This document shows, piece by piece, positions 31,701 to 42,775 of a stretch of DNA of 64,000 bases. The notes beneath the pieces were generated by a model, which was not told where the DNA came from, ran no database searches, and saw only the letters and a program-made list of their open reading frames with translations. The translations under genes and the position numbers were made by a program. The first letter of the stretch is position 1. Each line of letters opens with the position of its first letter. The stretch is from Lamellibrachia columna (Eukaryota; Annelida; Polychaeta; Sabellida; Siboglinidae): positions 39,721,044 to 39,785,043 of the forward strand of contig OY759263.1 in the NCBI GenBank assembly GCA_963662155.1. The letters are read 5' to 3'.

Positions 31701-32060
31701 GTCCTCTCGATTGACAGGCTGGTGCTCTAACCATTATTTCGCCACTCCTCCCAATACACTGTCCTCTCGATTGACAGGCTGGTGCTCTAACCATTATATC
31801 ACCACTCCTCCCAATACACTGTCCTCTCGATTGACAGGCTGGTGCTCTAACCATTATTTCACCACTCCTCCCAATACACTGTCCTCTTGATTGACAGGCT
31901 GGTGCTCTAACCATTATATCACCACTCCTCCCAATACACTGTCCTCTCTATTGACAGGCTGGTGCTCTAACCATTATATCACCACTCCTCCCAATACACT
32001 GTCCTCTCTATTGACAGGCTGGTGCTCTAACCATTATATCACCACTCCTCCCAATACACT
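31637..32060. repeat. 60-bp tandem array of the SINE tRNA-like head, 7 copies
   Basis: Each unit reads cactgtcctctcgattgaca, ggctggtgctctaaccatta, tatcaccactcctcccaata. It is the A-box half of the SINE head. Only the copy joined to the SINE body retains the B-box. Units are almost identical: tatatc or tatttc, and ctcgatt, cttgatt or ctctatt. Confidence 0.95.
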
Positions 32061-32270
32061 GTATATGGAATTGATCATGGGAATTGTTATTTTTCAGTTG
32101 GAATTGGAATGCTGTGATTGGTGTGGAATTGAAATGATGTAATTTACCTGAAGTTTGCACGGCTTAGACTCGATTAATTGTTTGGTTGGTGTTTAAAAAC
32201 ACCCTCTTCTTGCCATATGCCAAATGTACGAAGATTGCTTAAATGGTATAAACTGGCAACTCGTCTTCTA

Positions 32271-32324
32271 CTACTACTGTCTTCCTGTTTATCTCTCGTA
32301 CGATAAACAGGAAGACAGTAGTAG
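32271..32324. repeat. 23-bp perfect hairpin with an 8-base loop
   Basis: The arm ctactactgtcttcctgttt plus atc pairs perfectly with its reverse complement across tctcgtac. An (AGT)n run at 32334-32400 follows. No polyT tract or gene end is close enough to call it a terminator. Confidence 0.9.
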
Positions 32325-32400
32325 GGCAAGTAATTAGTAGTAGTAGTAGTAGTAGTAGTAGTTTTAGTGGTAGTGGTAGTAATAAGGCTAGCAAGTAGTA

Positions 32401-32715
32401 GTAGCAATATATTTATAAGGTGCCGTATATTCTATAAGTAAATAAGTAAAATTAAATAAAAAGGTCACTGTCGTTAATAAGTCATTGTTGCCGGCTGCAG
32501 TAATGTTCTGAGTCATGTGTGCCGTCAACACCGCCGAAATCACGACAACGACGCAGCTCGCCCATAGCACAGCTGGCATTCCTACTTGTCTATCCAATCA
32601 CAAAAAAACAGCCGTTGTTCGAAACGGTATCGCGGGGCCGTCAGCATGCTCTGGTCGGCGGTTCTCGGTGATTGGTCTGGCGTGTAGGACGTTATTGCTA
32701 ACGGCAGATACACAG
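32401..32715. other. CpG-richer stretch with CCAAT boxes and a signal-peptide-like minus ORF
   Basis: 32480-32700 is richer in CpG than its surroundings. It has tatccaatcac (32591-32601) and its near inverse gtgattggtctg (32669-32680), both CCAAT-type boxes. On the minus strand, directly after a CCAAT box, is an ATG frame (32597 downwards) reading MPAVLWASCVVVVISAVLTA, hydrophobic like a signal peptide. The downstream exons are not visible. A first exon with its promoter is possible but unproven. Confidence 0.25.
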
Positions 32716-32826
32716 ACGCAAGATGGTGTCAACGCCAGGGGAGGTAAAACATCCCACACAGGGAAACGGAAAAACAGTTGTGGACTCAGTGCGCCTCATA
32801 GAGACGGTCATCTCAAACATTAAATT
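32716..32826 (+). mobile_element. SINE 3' fragment
   Basis: Matches the reverse complement of the body of the SINE at 31430-31700: tggtgtc, gccaggggaggtaaaacatc, cacacagggaaacggaaaaa, ending gtggactcagtgcgcctcat. The head is missing. Confidence 0.75.
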
Positions 32827-33496
32827 AACTTCCAGTTTAGCCAGTATCAGCTGTAAAGGGAGTATAAATATCAGTATATGATCAAGCATCAAGCAAGCAC
32901 GATACACTTGTGTCAGCAGTTGAAATTTGATACGCCAACAAACAGTAGGTAAATAATTCGGAGCGAACAAAATGTGCTCTCCTGTTTGTGCTCCAGGCCG
33001 ATTGTGCGCCATCTGCTGTTTCCGCAGTTGGAAATCGGGGAGTTCGTATAAAATGAGACCACACTATGCGTTTTACACGCTTTCGTGGAAAAATATATTG
33101 GGGAGTGGGGGGCAAGTATGCACGAGCCTCAAAAATACTGGGGCATGTCCCCACTGATTCCGACGTCTATGCGCAAAGGTGGATGTCCTCTGCATACTTT
33201 TGATTACATTGTTAATGGCGATCAAGGAAGTGCCTGTGTTCCTGTCACTATATTGTACATTATTGTACTCCTTTCCGTTATAACATTGTGTAAGGTACAA
33301 CTCTCTCCTCTACAGTTGTGCACCGTTTGAAGAAAGGCGGTGCAAAACGCCCAGGTTTCTGGAAATGGGATATTAAGAGTACAATCATTTGGGTATATCT
33401 TGTCTGTGTTATGACTAATCTAGTTCATTATCTCAGACACATTCCTTGTGTTGACACTTTTAGCGTACATAGTCAGAGCCTAAGCAGAGGTTCTAT
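32827..33496. other. Unique sequence, no gene seen
   Basis: Several short frames without domains. 33060-33180 in reverse (ttccacgaaagcgtg, ggcatgccccagtattttt) looks like an old dispersed repeat, but I cannot name it. Confidence 0.4.
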
Positions 33497-33774
33497 CACG
33501 GGGCATAAGGCCCACCCACGTGGCGAAATGCCCATAGCGTTTGCAATATTGACATTTTTGATAAAAAAAAATTTATTTCAATATTTGTTTCATATATCGT
33601 CCGCAACCGATGCATCTATGCCATTACTACAATCATGATATTTGCATCTTCTATGCATTCACTTCTTTGTCTCAGTTTTTCATGGCAACTATGCACAGTT
33701 CTATTTTGGTAAGGACGTTTTGGATAATTTTGTAGCTGAAATTGTAGTGTGAACAGCACAAGGCGTGTTTTGCT

Positions 33775-34306
33775 TCTGCTGCAACCGTCGTGTGACTAGA
33801 TGGGTGATGATGTGCGGCTTATGTATGTCTTCTGCTGCAACCGTCGTGTGACTAGGTGGGTGATGATGTGCGGCTTATGTATGTCTTCTGCTGCAACCGT
33901 CGTGTGACTAGATGGGTGATGATGTGCGGCTTATGTATGTCTTCTGCTACAACCGTCGTGTGACTAGATGGGTGATGATGTGCGGCTTATGTATGTCTTC
34001 TGCTGCAACCGTCGTGTGACTAGATGGGTGATGATGTGCGGCTTATGTATGTCTTCTGCTGCAACCGTCGTGTGACTAGATGGGTGATGATGTGCGGCTT
34101 ATGTATGTCTTCTGCTGCAACCGTCGTGTGACTAGATGGGTGATGATGTGCGGCTTATGTATGTCTTCTGCTGCAACCGTCGTGTGACTAGATGGGTGAT
34201 GATGTGCGGCTTATGTATGTCTTCTGCTGCAACCGTCGTGTGACTAGATGGGTGATGATGTGCGGCTTATGTATGTCTTCTGCTGCAACCGTCGTGTAAC
34301 CATGTG
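33775..34306. repeat. 56-bp minisatellite, about 9.5 copies
   Basis: The unit tctgctgcaaccgtcgtgtg, actagatgggtgatgatgtg, cggcttatgtatgtct repeats at 56-base spacing with almost no variation (one aggtggg, one ctacaac). Such uniformity suggests recent expansion. Confidence 0.96.
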
Positions 34307-34711
34307 GACACGATAATATGCGGTTCCATCTGGTTATCTCGAAATTATTATTTTCGAGCCTTATAGCTAAATTGAGTGGGAGGGCGTTTCGCCCCACGTT
34401 GGCGTTTTGTCCATCCTACTCTGTATTTACACGTCATATGCATTCTAAAAATTAATTATTGTATGTGTGTTTTTGTAGAAAAGACAACTTTACTCGGTTT
34501 ACTGACACAAATGATTTTACTCGACCAGAGTCACTGAGTCGCGACTAGTGTGGATCAATTGAACCAGACCATGTATAATTGTAACGTCACACCAAAAGAT
34601 CACATGTGCTTTGTTGTGTCATCACGTTTTATAGATGTAGCGCATCATGTAATATTATTGCAGCGTGTTTTATGGTATAACAGTACAATTTTCGAAACAA
34701 TGAAGTACCTA
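34307..34711. other. Unique sequence, no gene seen
   Basis: Contains a ggcgtttcgccccacgttgg block (34384-34403) that partly mirrors cccacccacgtggcgaaatg (33510-33529). See the findings. No ORF outside the repeat-driven frame that enters the next array. Confidence 0.4.
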
Positions 34712-35755
34712 CACATCACCCAAGCAGACCTACACGTCACACCAAGCAGACATACACGTCACCCCAAGCAGACCTACACGTCACACCAAGCAGACATACA
34801 CGTCACCCAAAGCAGACCTACACGTCACACCAAGCAGACCTACACGTCACACCAAGCAGACATATACCAAGCAGATCTACACGTCACACCAAGCAGACAT
34901 GCACGTCACCCCAAGCAGACATACACGTCACATCAAGCAGACCTACACGTCACACCAAGCAGACCTGCACGTCACCCCAAGCAGACCTACACGTCACACC
35001 AAGCACACATACACGTCACCCCAAGCAGACCTACACGTCACACCAAGCAGACCTACACGTCACACCAAGCAGACATATACCAAGCAGATCTACACGTCAC
35101 ACCAAGCAGACATAAACGTCACCCCAAGCAGACATACACGTCACCCCAAGCAGACCTACACGTCACACCAAGCAGACCTGCACGTCACACCAAGCAGACC
35201 TACACGTCACACCATGCAGACATATACCAAGCAGACCTACACGTCACCCCAAGCAGACCTACACGTCACATCAAACAGACCTTCACGTCACACCAAGCAG
35301 ACATACACGTTATACCAAGCAGACCTACACGTCTCACCAAGCAGACCTACACGTCTCACCAAGCAGACCTACACGTCTCACCAAGCAGACATAAACGTCA
35401 CCCCAAGCAGACATACACGTCACCCCAAGCAGACCTACACGTCACACCAAGCAGACCTGCACGTCACACCAAGCAGACCTACACGTCACACCATGCAGAC
35501 ATATACCAAGCAGACCTACACGTCACCCCAAGCAGACCTACACGTCACATCAAACAGACCTTCACGTCACACCAAGCAGACATACACGTTATACCAAGCA
35601 GACCTACACGTCTCACCAAGCAGACCTACACGTCTCACCAAGCAGACCTACACGTCTCACCAAGCAGACCTACACGTCTCACCAAGCAGACCTACACGTC
35701 TCACCAAGCAGACCTTCACGTCACCCCAAGCAGACCTACACGTCACTCCAAGCAG
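34712..35755. repeat. 22-bp minisatellite, about 48 copies
   Basis: The unit acctacacgtcacaccaagc plus ag repeats at 22 bases, with variants accccaag, catacacg, cgtctcacc and a shorter catataccaagcag unit. A segment starting near 35111 is repeated from near 35390 (279-base shift). No stop codon occurs in any plus frame of the unit, so 415- and 295-codon ORFs run through it. They are artefacts. Confidence 0.95.
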
Positions 35756-36274
35756 CTGCTTAATTCTCCATGCGCAAGTCGGTTAATGTGTTATTGATTT
35801 ATTCATGGTGAACGTTAATGTATGTGGCGTGACCAGCCTTGTTGGTTGCTATATTTCGATTATATAGCTAGGGCGTTATCAATCATCGCTCCTTGGTAAA
35901 CCAACACATTGAATCACGTCGAGGTTGCCAATATCAAATTGTTCAGTCGTAACAGAACGAGGCAGCGTTGACTGCTGACGTAATGTTAGGCAACATCCAG
36001 CTGTGTCTGTGCCTTGCTGTTGTTGCTTATCTGATGTTACACTTTGCTGGTGTTTCTAGCTAGTTCTATGCTTTAGAACTATCTGATTGTATTCGTTGCT
36101 GTTGTTAGAGGAAGCCCACGAGCGACATGGACAGATAAGGATTGGGAACATGACGTATGAAAATCTAGTCAGAACGACTTACCACAGAAAGGGGATGCGA
36201 TCCAAGACAGCTGACCCGAGATGGCTCCACATGATGATCATTTTGTTAGCGTGCGACTTATATGCGTTGCTGTT
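35756..36274 (+). other. Spacer with a possible signal-peptide exon
   Basis: At 35983-36063 an ATG frame reads MLGNIQLCLCLAVVAYLMLH then FAGVSS and stop. It is hydrophobic like a signal peptide and contains a donor-like tg/gtgttt. An acceptor-like ctgttgttag (about 36108) precedes EEAHERHGQIRIGNMTYENL and VRTTYHRKGMRSK in an open frame that runs into the satellite. This could be a small secreted-protein gene or chance. I recognise no family. Confidence 0.2.
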
Positions 36275-39200
36275 GTTCCCTGGCCGTGTTACATTCATCG
36301 TTCTCAGAATCTATACCTTTGTTCCCTGGCCGTGTTACACTCCTCGTTCTCAGAATCTATACCTTTGTTCCCTGGCCGTGTTACATTCCTCGTTCTCAGA
36401 ATCTATACCTTTGTTCCCTGGCCGTGTTACACTCCTCGTTCTCAGAATCTATACCTTTGTTCCCTGGCCGTGTTACATTCCTCGTTCTCAGAATCTATAC
36501 CTTTGTTCCCTGGCCGTGTTACACTGCTCGTTCTCAGAATCTATACCTTTGTTCCCTGGCCGTGTTACATTCCTCGTTCTCAGAATATATACCTTTGTTC
36601 CCTGGCCGTGTTACATTCCTCGTTCTCAGAATATATACCTTTGTTCCCTGGCCGTGTTACATACCTCGTTCTCAGAATATATACCTTTGTTCCCTGGCAG
36701 TGTTACATACCTCGTTCTCAGAATCTATACCTTTGTTCCCTGGCAGTGTTACATACCTCGTTCTCATAATCTATACCTTTGTTTCCTGGCCGTGTTACAT
36801 TCCTCGTTCTCAGAATCTATACCTTTGTTCCCTGGCCGTGTTACATACCTCGTTCTCAGAATCTATACCTTTGTTCCCTGGCCATGTTACATACCTCGTT
36901 CTCATAATCTATACCTTTGTTCCCTGGCCGTGTTACATACCTCGTTCTCAGAATCTATACCTTTGTTCCCTGGCCATGTTACATACCTCGTTCTCAGAAT
37001 CTATACCTTTGTTCCCTGGCCGTGTTACATACCTCGTTCTCAGAATCTATACCTTTGTTCCCTGGCCATGTTACATACCTCGTTCTCATAATCTATACCT
37101 TTGTTTCCTGGCCGTGTTACATTCCTCGTTCTCAAAATATATACCTTTGTTCCCTGGCCGTGTTACATACCTCGTTCTCAGAATATATACCTTTGTTCCC
37201 TGGCAGTGTTACATACCTCGTTCTCAGAATCTATACCTTTGTTCCCTGGCAGTGTTACATACCTCGTTCTCATAATCTATACCTTTGTTTCCTGGCCGTG
37301 TTACATTCCTCGTTCTCAGAATCTATACCTTTGTTCCCTGGCCGTGTTACATTCCTCGTTCTCAGAATCTATACCTTTGTTCCCTACCTCGTTCTCATAA
37401 TCTATACCTTTGTTTCCTGGCCGTGTTACATTCCTCGTTCTCAGAATCTATACCTTTGTTCCCTGGCCATGTTACATACCTCGTTCTCAGAATCTATACC
37501 TTTGTTCCCTGGCAGTGTTACATACCTCGTTCTCATAATCTATACCTTTGTTTCCTGGCCGTGTTACATTCCTCGTTCTCAGAATCTATACCTTTGTTCC
37601 CTGGCCGTGTTACATACCTCGTTCTCAGAATCTATACCTTTGTTCCCTACCTCGTTCTCATAATCTATACCTTTGTTTCCTGGCCGTGTTACATACCTCG
37701 TTCTCAGAATCTATACCTTTGTTCCCTGGCCATGTTACATACCTCGTTCTCAGAATCTATACCTTTGTTCCCTGGCCGTGTTACATACCTCGTTCTCAGA
37801 ATCTATACCATTGTTCCCTGGCCATGTTACATACCTCGTTCTCAGAATCTATACCTTTGTTCCCTGGCCATGTTACATACCTCGTTCTCATAATCTATAC
37901 CTTTGTTCCCTGGCCATGTTACATACCTCGTTCTCAGAATCTATACCTTTGTTCCCTGGCCATGTTACATACCTCGTTCTCAGAATCTATACCTTTGTTC
38001 CCTGGCCATGTTACATACCTCGTTCTCAGAATCTATACCTTTGTTCCCTGGCCATGTTACATACCTCGTTCTCAGAATCTATACCTTTGTTCCCTGGCCA
38101 TGTTACATACCTCGTTCTCAGAATATATACCTTTGTTCCCTGGCAGTGTTACATACCTCGTTCTCAGAATCTATACCTTTGTTCCCTGGCCGTGTTACAT
38201 ACCTCGTTCTCATAATCTATACCTTTGTTCCCTGGCCGTGTTACATACCTCGTTCTCAGAATCTATACCTTTGTTCCCTGGCAGTGTTACATACCTCGTT
38301 CTCAGAATATATACCTTTGTTCCCTGGCCATGTTACATACCTCGTTCTCATAATCTATACCTTTGTTCCCTGGCAGTGTTACATACCTCGTTCTCATAAT
38401 CTATACCTTTGTTCCCTGGCCGTGTTACATACCTCGTTCTCAGAATCTATACCTTTGTTCCCTGGCCATGTTACATACCTCGTTCTCAGAATCTATACCT
38501 TTGTTCCCTGGCCATGTTACATTCCTCGTTCTCAGAATATATACCTTTATTCCCTGTCGGTGTTACATTCCTCGTTCTCAGAATATATACCTTTGTTCCC
38601 TGGCCGTGTTACATACCTCGTTCTTAGAATCTATACCTTTGTTCCCTGGCCGTGTTACATACCTCGTTCTCAGAATATATACCTTTGTTCCCTGGAAGTG
38701 TTACATACCTCGTTCTCATAATCTATACCTTTGTTTCCTGGCCGTGTTACATTCCTCGTTCTCAGAATGTATACCTTTGTTCCCTGGCCATGTTACATAC
38801 CTCGTTCTCAGAATCTATACCTTTGTTCCCTGGCCATGTTACATACCTCGTTCTCATAATCTATACCTTTGTTCCCTGGCAGTGTTACATACCTCGTTCT
38901 CAGAATCTATACCTTTGTTCCCTGGCCGTGTTACATACCTCGTTCTCATAATCTATACCTTTGTTTCCTGGCCGTGTTACATTCCTCGTTCTCAGAATCT
39001 ATACCTTTGTTCCCTGGCCATGTTACATACCTCGTTCTCAGAATCTATACCTTTGTTCCCTGGCCGTGTTACATACCTCGTTCTCAGAATATATACCTTT
39101 GTTCCCTGGCAGTGTTACATACCTCGTTCTCAGAATCTATACCTTTGTTCCCTGGCAGTGTTACATACCTCGTTCTCATAATCTATACCTTTGTTTCCTG

Positions 39201-41392
39201 GCCGTGTTACATTCCTCGTTCTCAGAATCTATACCTTTGTTCCCTGGCCGTGTTACATTCCTCGTTCTCAGAATCTATACCTTTGTTCCCTACCTCGTTC
39301 TCATAATCTATACCTTTGTTTCCTGGCCGTGTTACATTCCTCGTTCTCAGAATCGATACCTTTGTTCCCTGGCCATGTTACATACCTCGTTCTCAGAATC
39401 TATACCTTTGTTCCCTGGCAGTGTTACATACCTCGTTCTCATAATCTATACCTTTGTTTCCTGGCCGTGTTACATTCCTCGTTCTCAGAATCTATACCTT
39501 TGTTCCCTGGCCGTGTTACATACCTCGTTCTCAGAATCTATACCTTTGTTCCCTACCTCGTTCTCATAATCTATACCTTTGTTTCCTGGCCGTGTTACAT
39601 ACCTCGTTCTCAGAATCTATACCTTTGTTCCCTGGCCATGTTACATACCTCGTTCTCAGAATCTATACCTTTGTTCCCTGGCCGTGTTACATACCTCGTT
39701 CTCAGAATCTATACCATTGTTCCCTGGCCATGTTACATACCTCGTTCTCAGAATCTATACCTTTGTTCCCTGGCCATGTTACATACCTCGTTCTCATAAT
39801 CTATACCTTTGTTCCCTGGCCATGTTACATACCTCGTTCTCAGAATCTATACCTTTGTTCCCTGGCCATGTTACATACCTCGTTCTCAGAATCTATACCT
39901 TTGTTCCCTGGCCATGTTACATACCTCGTTCTCAGAATCTATACCTTTGTTCCCTGGCCATGTTACATACCTCGTTCTCAGAATCTATACCTTTGTTCCC
40001 TGGCCATGTTACATACCTCGTTCTCAGAATATATACCTTTGTTCCCTGGCAGTGTTACATACCTCGTTCTCAGAATCTATACCTTTGTTCCCTGGCCGTG
40101 TTACATACCTCGTTCTCATAATCTATACCTTTGTTCCCTGGCCGTGTTACATACCTCGTTCTCAGAATCTATACCTTTGTTCCCTGGCAGTGTTACATAC
40201 CTCGTTCTCAGAATATATACCTTTGTTCCCTGGCCATGTTACATACCTCGTTCTCATAATCTATACCTTTGTTCCCTGGCAGTGTTACATACCTCGTTCT
40301 CAGAATCTATACCTTTGTTCCCTGGCAGTGTTACATACCTCGTTCTCAGAATATATACCTTTGTTCCCTGGCCATGTTACATACCTCGTTCTCATAATCT
40401 ATACCTTTGTTCCCTGGCAGTGTTACATACCTCGTTCTCATAATATATACCTTTGTTCCCTGGCCGTGTTACATACCTCGTTCTCAGAATCTATACCTTT
40501 GTTCCCTGGCCATGTTACATACCTCGTTCTCAGAATCTATACCTTTGTTCCCTGGCCGTGTTACATTCCTCGTTCTCAGAATATATACCTTTATTCCCTG
40601 TCGGTGTTACATTCCTCGTTCTCAGAATATATACCTTTGTTCCCTGGCCGTGTTACATACCTCGTTCTTAGAATCTATACCTTTGTTCCCTGGCCGTGTT
40701 ACATACCTCGTTCTCAGAATATATACCTTTGTTCCCTGGAAGTGTTACATACCTCGTTCTCATAATCTATACCTTTGTTTCCTGGCCGTGTTACATTCCT
40801 CGTTCTCAGAATGTATACCTTTGTTCCCTGGCCATGTTACATACCTCGTTCTCAGAATCTATACCTTTGTTCCCTGGCCATGTTACATACCTCGTTCTCA
40901 TAATCTATACCTTTGTTCCCTGGCAGTGTTACATACCTCGTTCTCAGAATCTATACCTTTGTTCCCTGGCCGTGTTACATACCTCGTTCTCATAATCTAT
41001 ACCTTTGTTTCCTGGCCGTGTTACATTCCTCGTTCTCAGAATCTATACCTTTGTTCCCTGGCCATGTTACATACCTCGTTCTCAGAATCTATACCTTTGT
41101 TCCCTGGCCGTGTTACATACCTCGTTCTCAGAATCTATACCTTTGTTCCCTGGCCATGTTACATACCTCGTTCTCAGAATCTATACCTTTGTTCCCTGGC
41201 CGTGTTACATTCCTCGTTCTCAGAATATATACCTTTATTCCCTGTCGGTGTTACATTCCTCGTTCTCAGAATATATACCTTTGTTCCCTGGCCGTGTTAC
41301 ATACCTCGTTCTCATAATCTATACCTTTGTTTCCTGGCCGTGTTACATTCCTCGTTCTCATAATCTATACCTTTGTTCCATAGCCGTGTTAC
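36275..41392. repeat. 46-bp minisatellite, about 111 copies, with higher-order duplication
   Basis: The unit ttccctggccgtgttacata, cctcgttctcagaatctata, cctttg repeats at 46 bases. Four units (near 37380, 37646, 39287, 39553) lack 13 bases and read ttccctacctcgttctcata. The same succession of variants seen from about 37285 recurs from about 39191, a 1906-base shift, and continues to about 40765 with a 138-base (three-unit) insertion. A 1.9-kb block was therefore duplicated. The unit has no plus-strand stop, so many 200-330 codon ORFs appear; all are repeat translations. Confidence 0.96.
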
Positions 41393-42775
41393 ATATGATA
41401 TATCATACGTGAATAAATATTTCTGCGTAGTGTTTAATCGACCAACAGGGAATTTGTATTCCAAGTCTATTTTATTTCGACGCCTCGAGCTAGGCAGCGC
41501 TATTCAAACCATATGCTTATATCGACATACAGTAGTGCCTACATTGAGAGTTATTCTTTAAGTAAATATTTATTAATGTCACACTCCATGTACACATGCA
41601 TTACAATACGAAACATAAATACACTGTACCATAGCAGACGTTATGTACACAGACCATTCAACAGTGAGTTACGAGAGACTATAAAACAAATCTTAAAAAT
41701 TATATTAAAACTGAAATGTACAATAAATAAATAATTAATTAATATAAATATTTGACTTATGTGCACGTAGATATATAATTTAATGTATTAAAACAAATAT
41801 GCACAGTTATGTCGTAGTATATGTAATCTTACATGGAAGACATGTACGGAATACATTAGTCTGTTGTCAGGAGAGATTTAGAGAACTAATCTAGATAATA
41901 ATAACACTTCCACAGCGCCTCAATCCTCAGCAACCAGAGTTCAGACGCGCATCACTCGCCAAGCATAATAGCCCTGGTTTGTCGCTGGCGGCAGGTCTGG
42001 TCTGCATAGAAACGTCTCCGTGGATAAACAGTAGAACTATCGATTGACTAATTCAGACTAATCTAATATAGGACCTTCGTGTTTTATAAGCCTAGTTTAG
42101 CCCACTGGCTGCAATTTTACCCGGGGTTGCGCTTTGACGTGGGAAGGTGGTAGCGTGGTACAACGTCTGCTGGGGGCGGGGGGGGGGTAGGTAGGGGAGC
42201 AACTTGTTGGCAGGGGTGCGAAACATGTACCCTAATGAAACACCTGGCCGCAGGGTCGACTAGATCCTTTCATTTCACGTGAACCACCACTAATCTTACG
42301 AACATGCGATCTAATCTCGCTCCACAAAGCATGCGTTCTCACCCGTCTTCTGACCGTACGTCATCGCGTCATTGTGTCGGAATGCGGGTAATAATAATAA
42401 TAAACTTTATTGTTTCACAATGATCATTACAGAATTATGATAAGCATCATATACAAATACATTATAAAACAAATGTATTGTTCTAGTTCCTCGAGGTCCA
42501 AGTCTTTCGCACATTCTCGGCTGCTTCAGAAAGGTTTTCTTAGATTTTTTTCAGAAATAGACTTACCAAAACAATGTCATGCCTCAAGTCAATGACCTCC
42601 AAGTCCAAGTCAACTATCGAGTAATCTGTCTGAATTCAGTGAAATCAAGTCGGAAATCAAATGTGCGACTCGTGCTATTCACAATGACACGAGCAAACAT
42701 GTCTGACAATTCAAGGAAACATTTTGAGACGGTCAACGCCATACGTAACGTCTACTGTACGAATTAAAACATCAG
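41393..42775. other. Unique spacer between two large satellites, no gene seen
   Basis: AT-rich to 41900, then a GC-richer part (41930-42370) with a G-run at 42175-42190, and taataataataata at 42390. No ORF with a recognised domain and no RNA gene. Confidence 0.45.

Noticed and set aside
34550..35797. 415-codon and 295-codon ORFs
   Set aside because: Translations of the 22-bp minisatellite in two frames, with no unique domain beyond a short leader.
36087..41412. Many overlapping plus-strand ORFs of 100-340 codons in the 46-bp array
   Set aside because: They arise because the unit has no plus-strand stop codon and its period is not a multiple of three; no start context, splicing or domain supports them.
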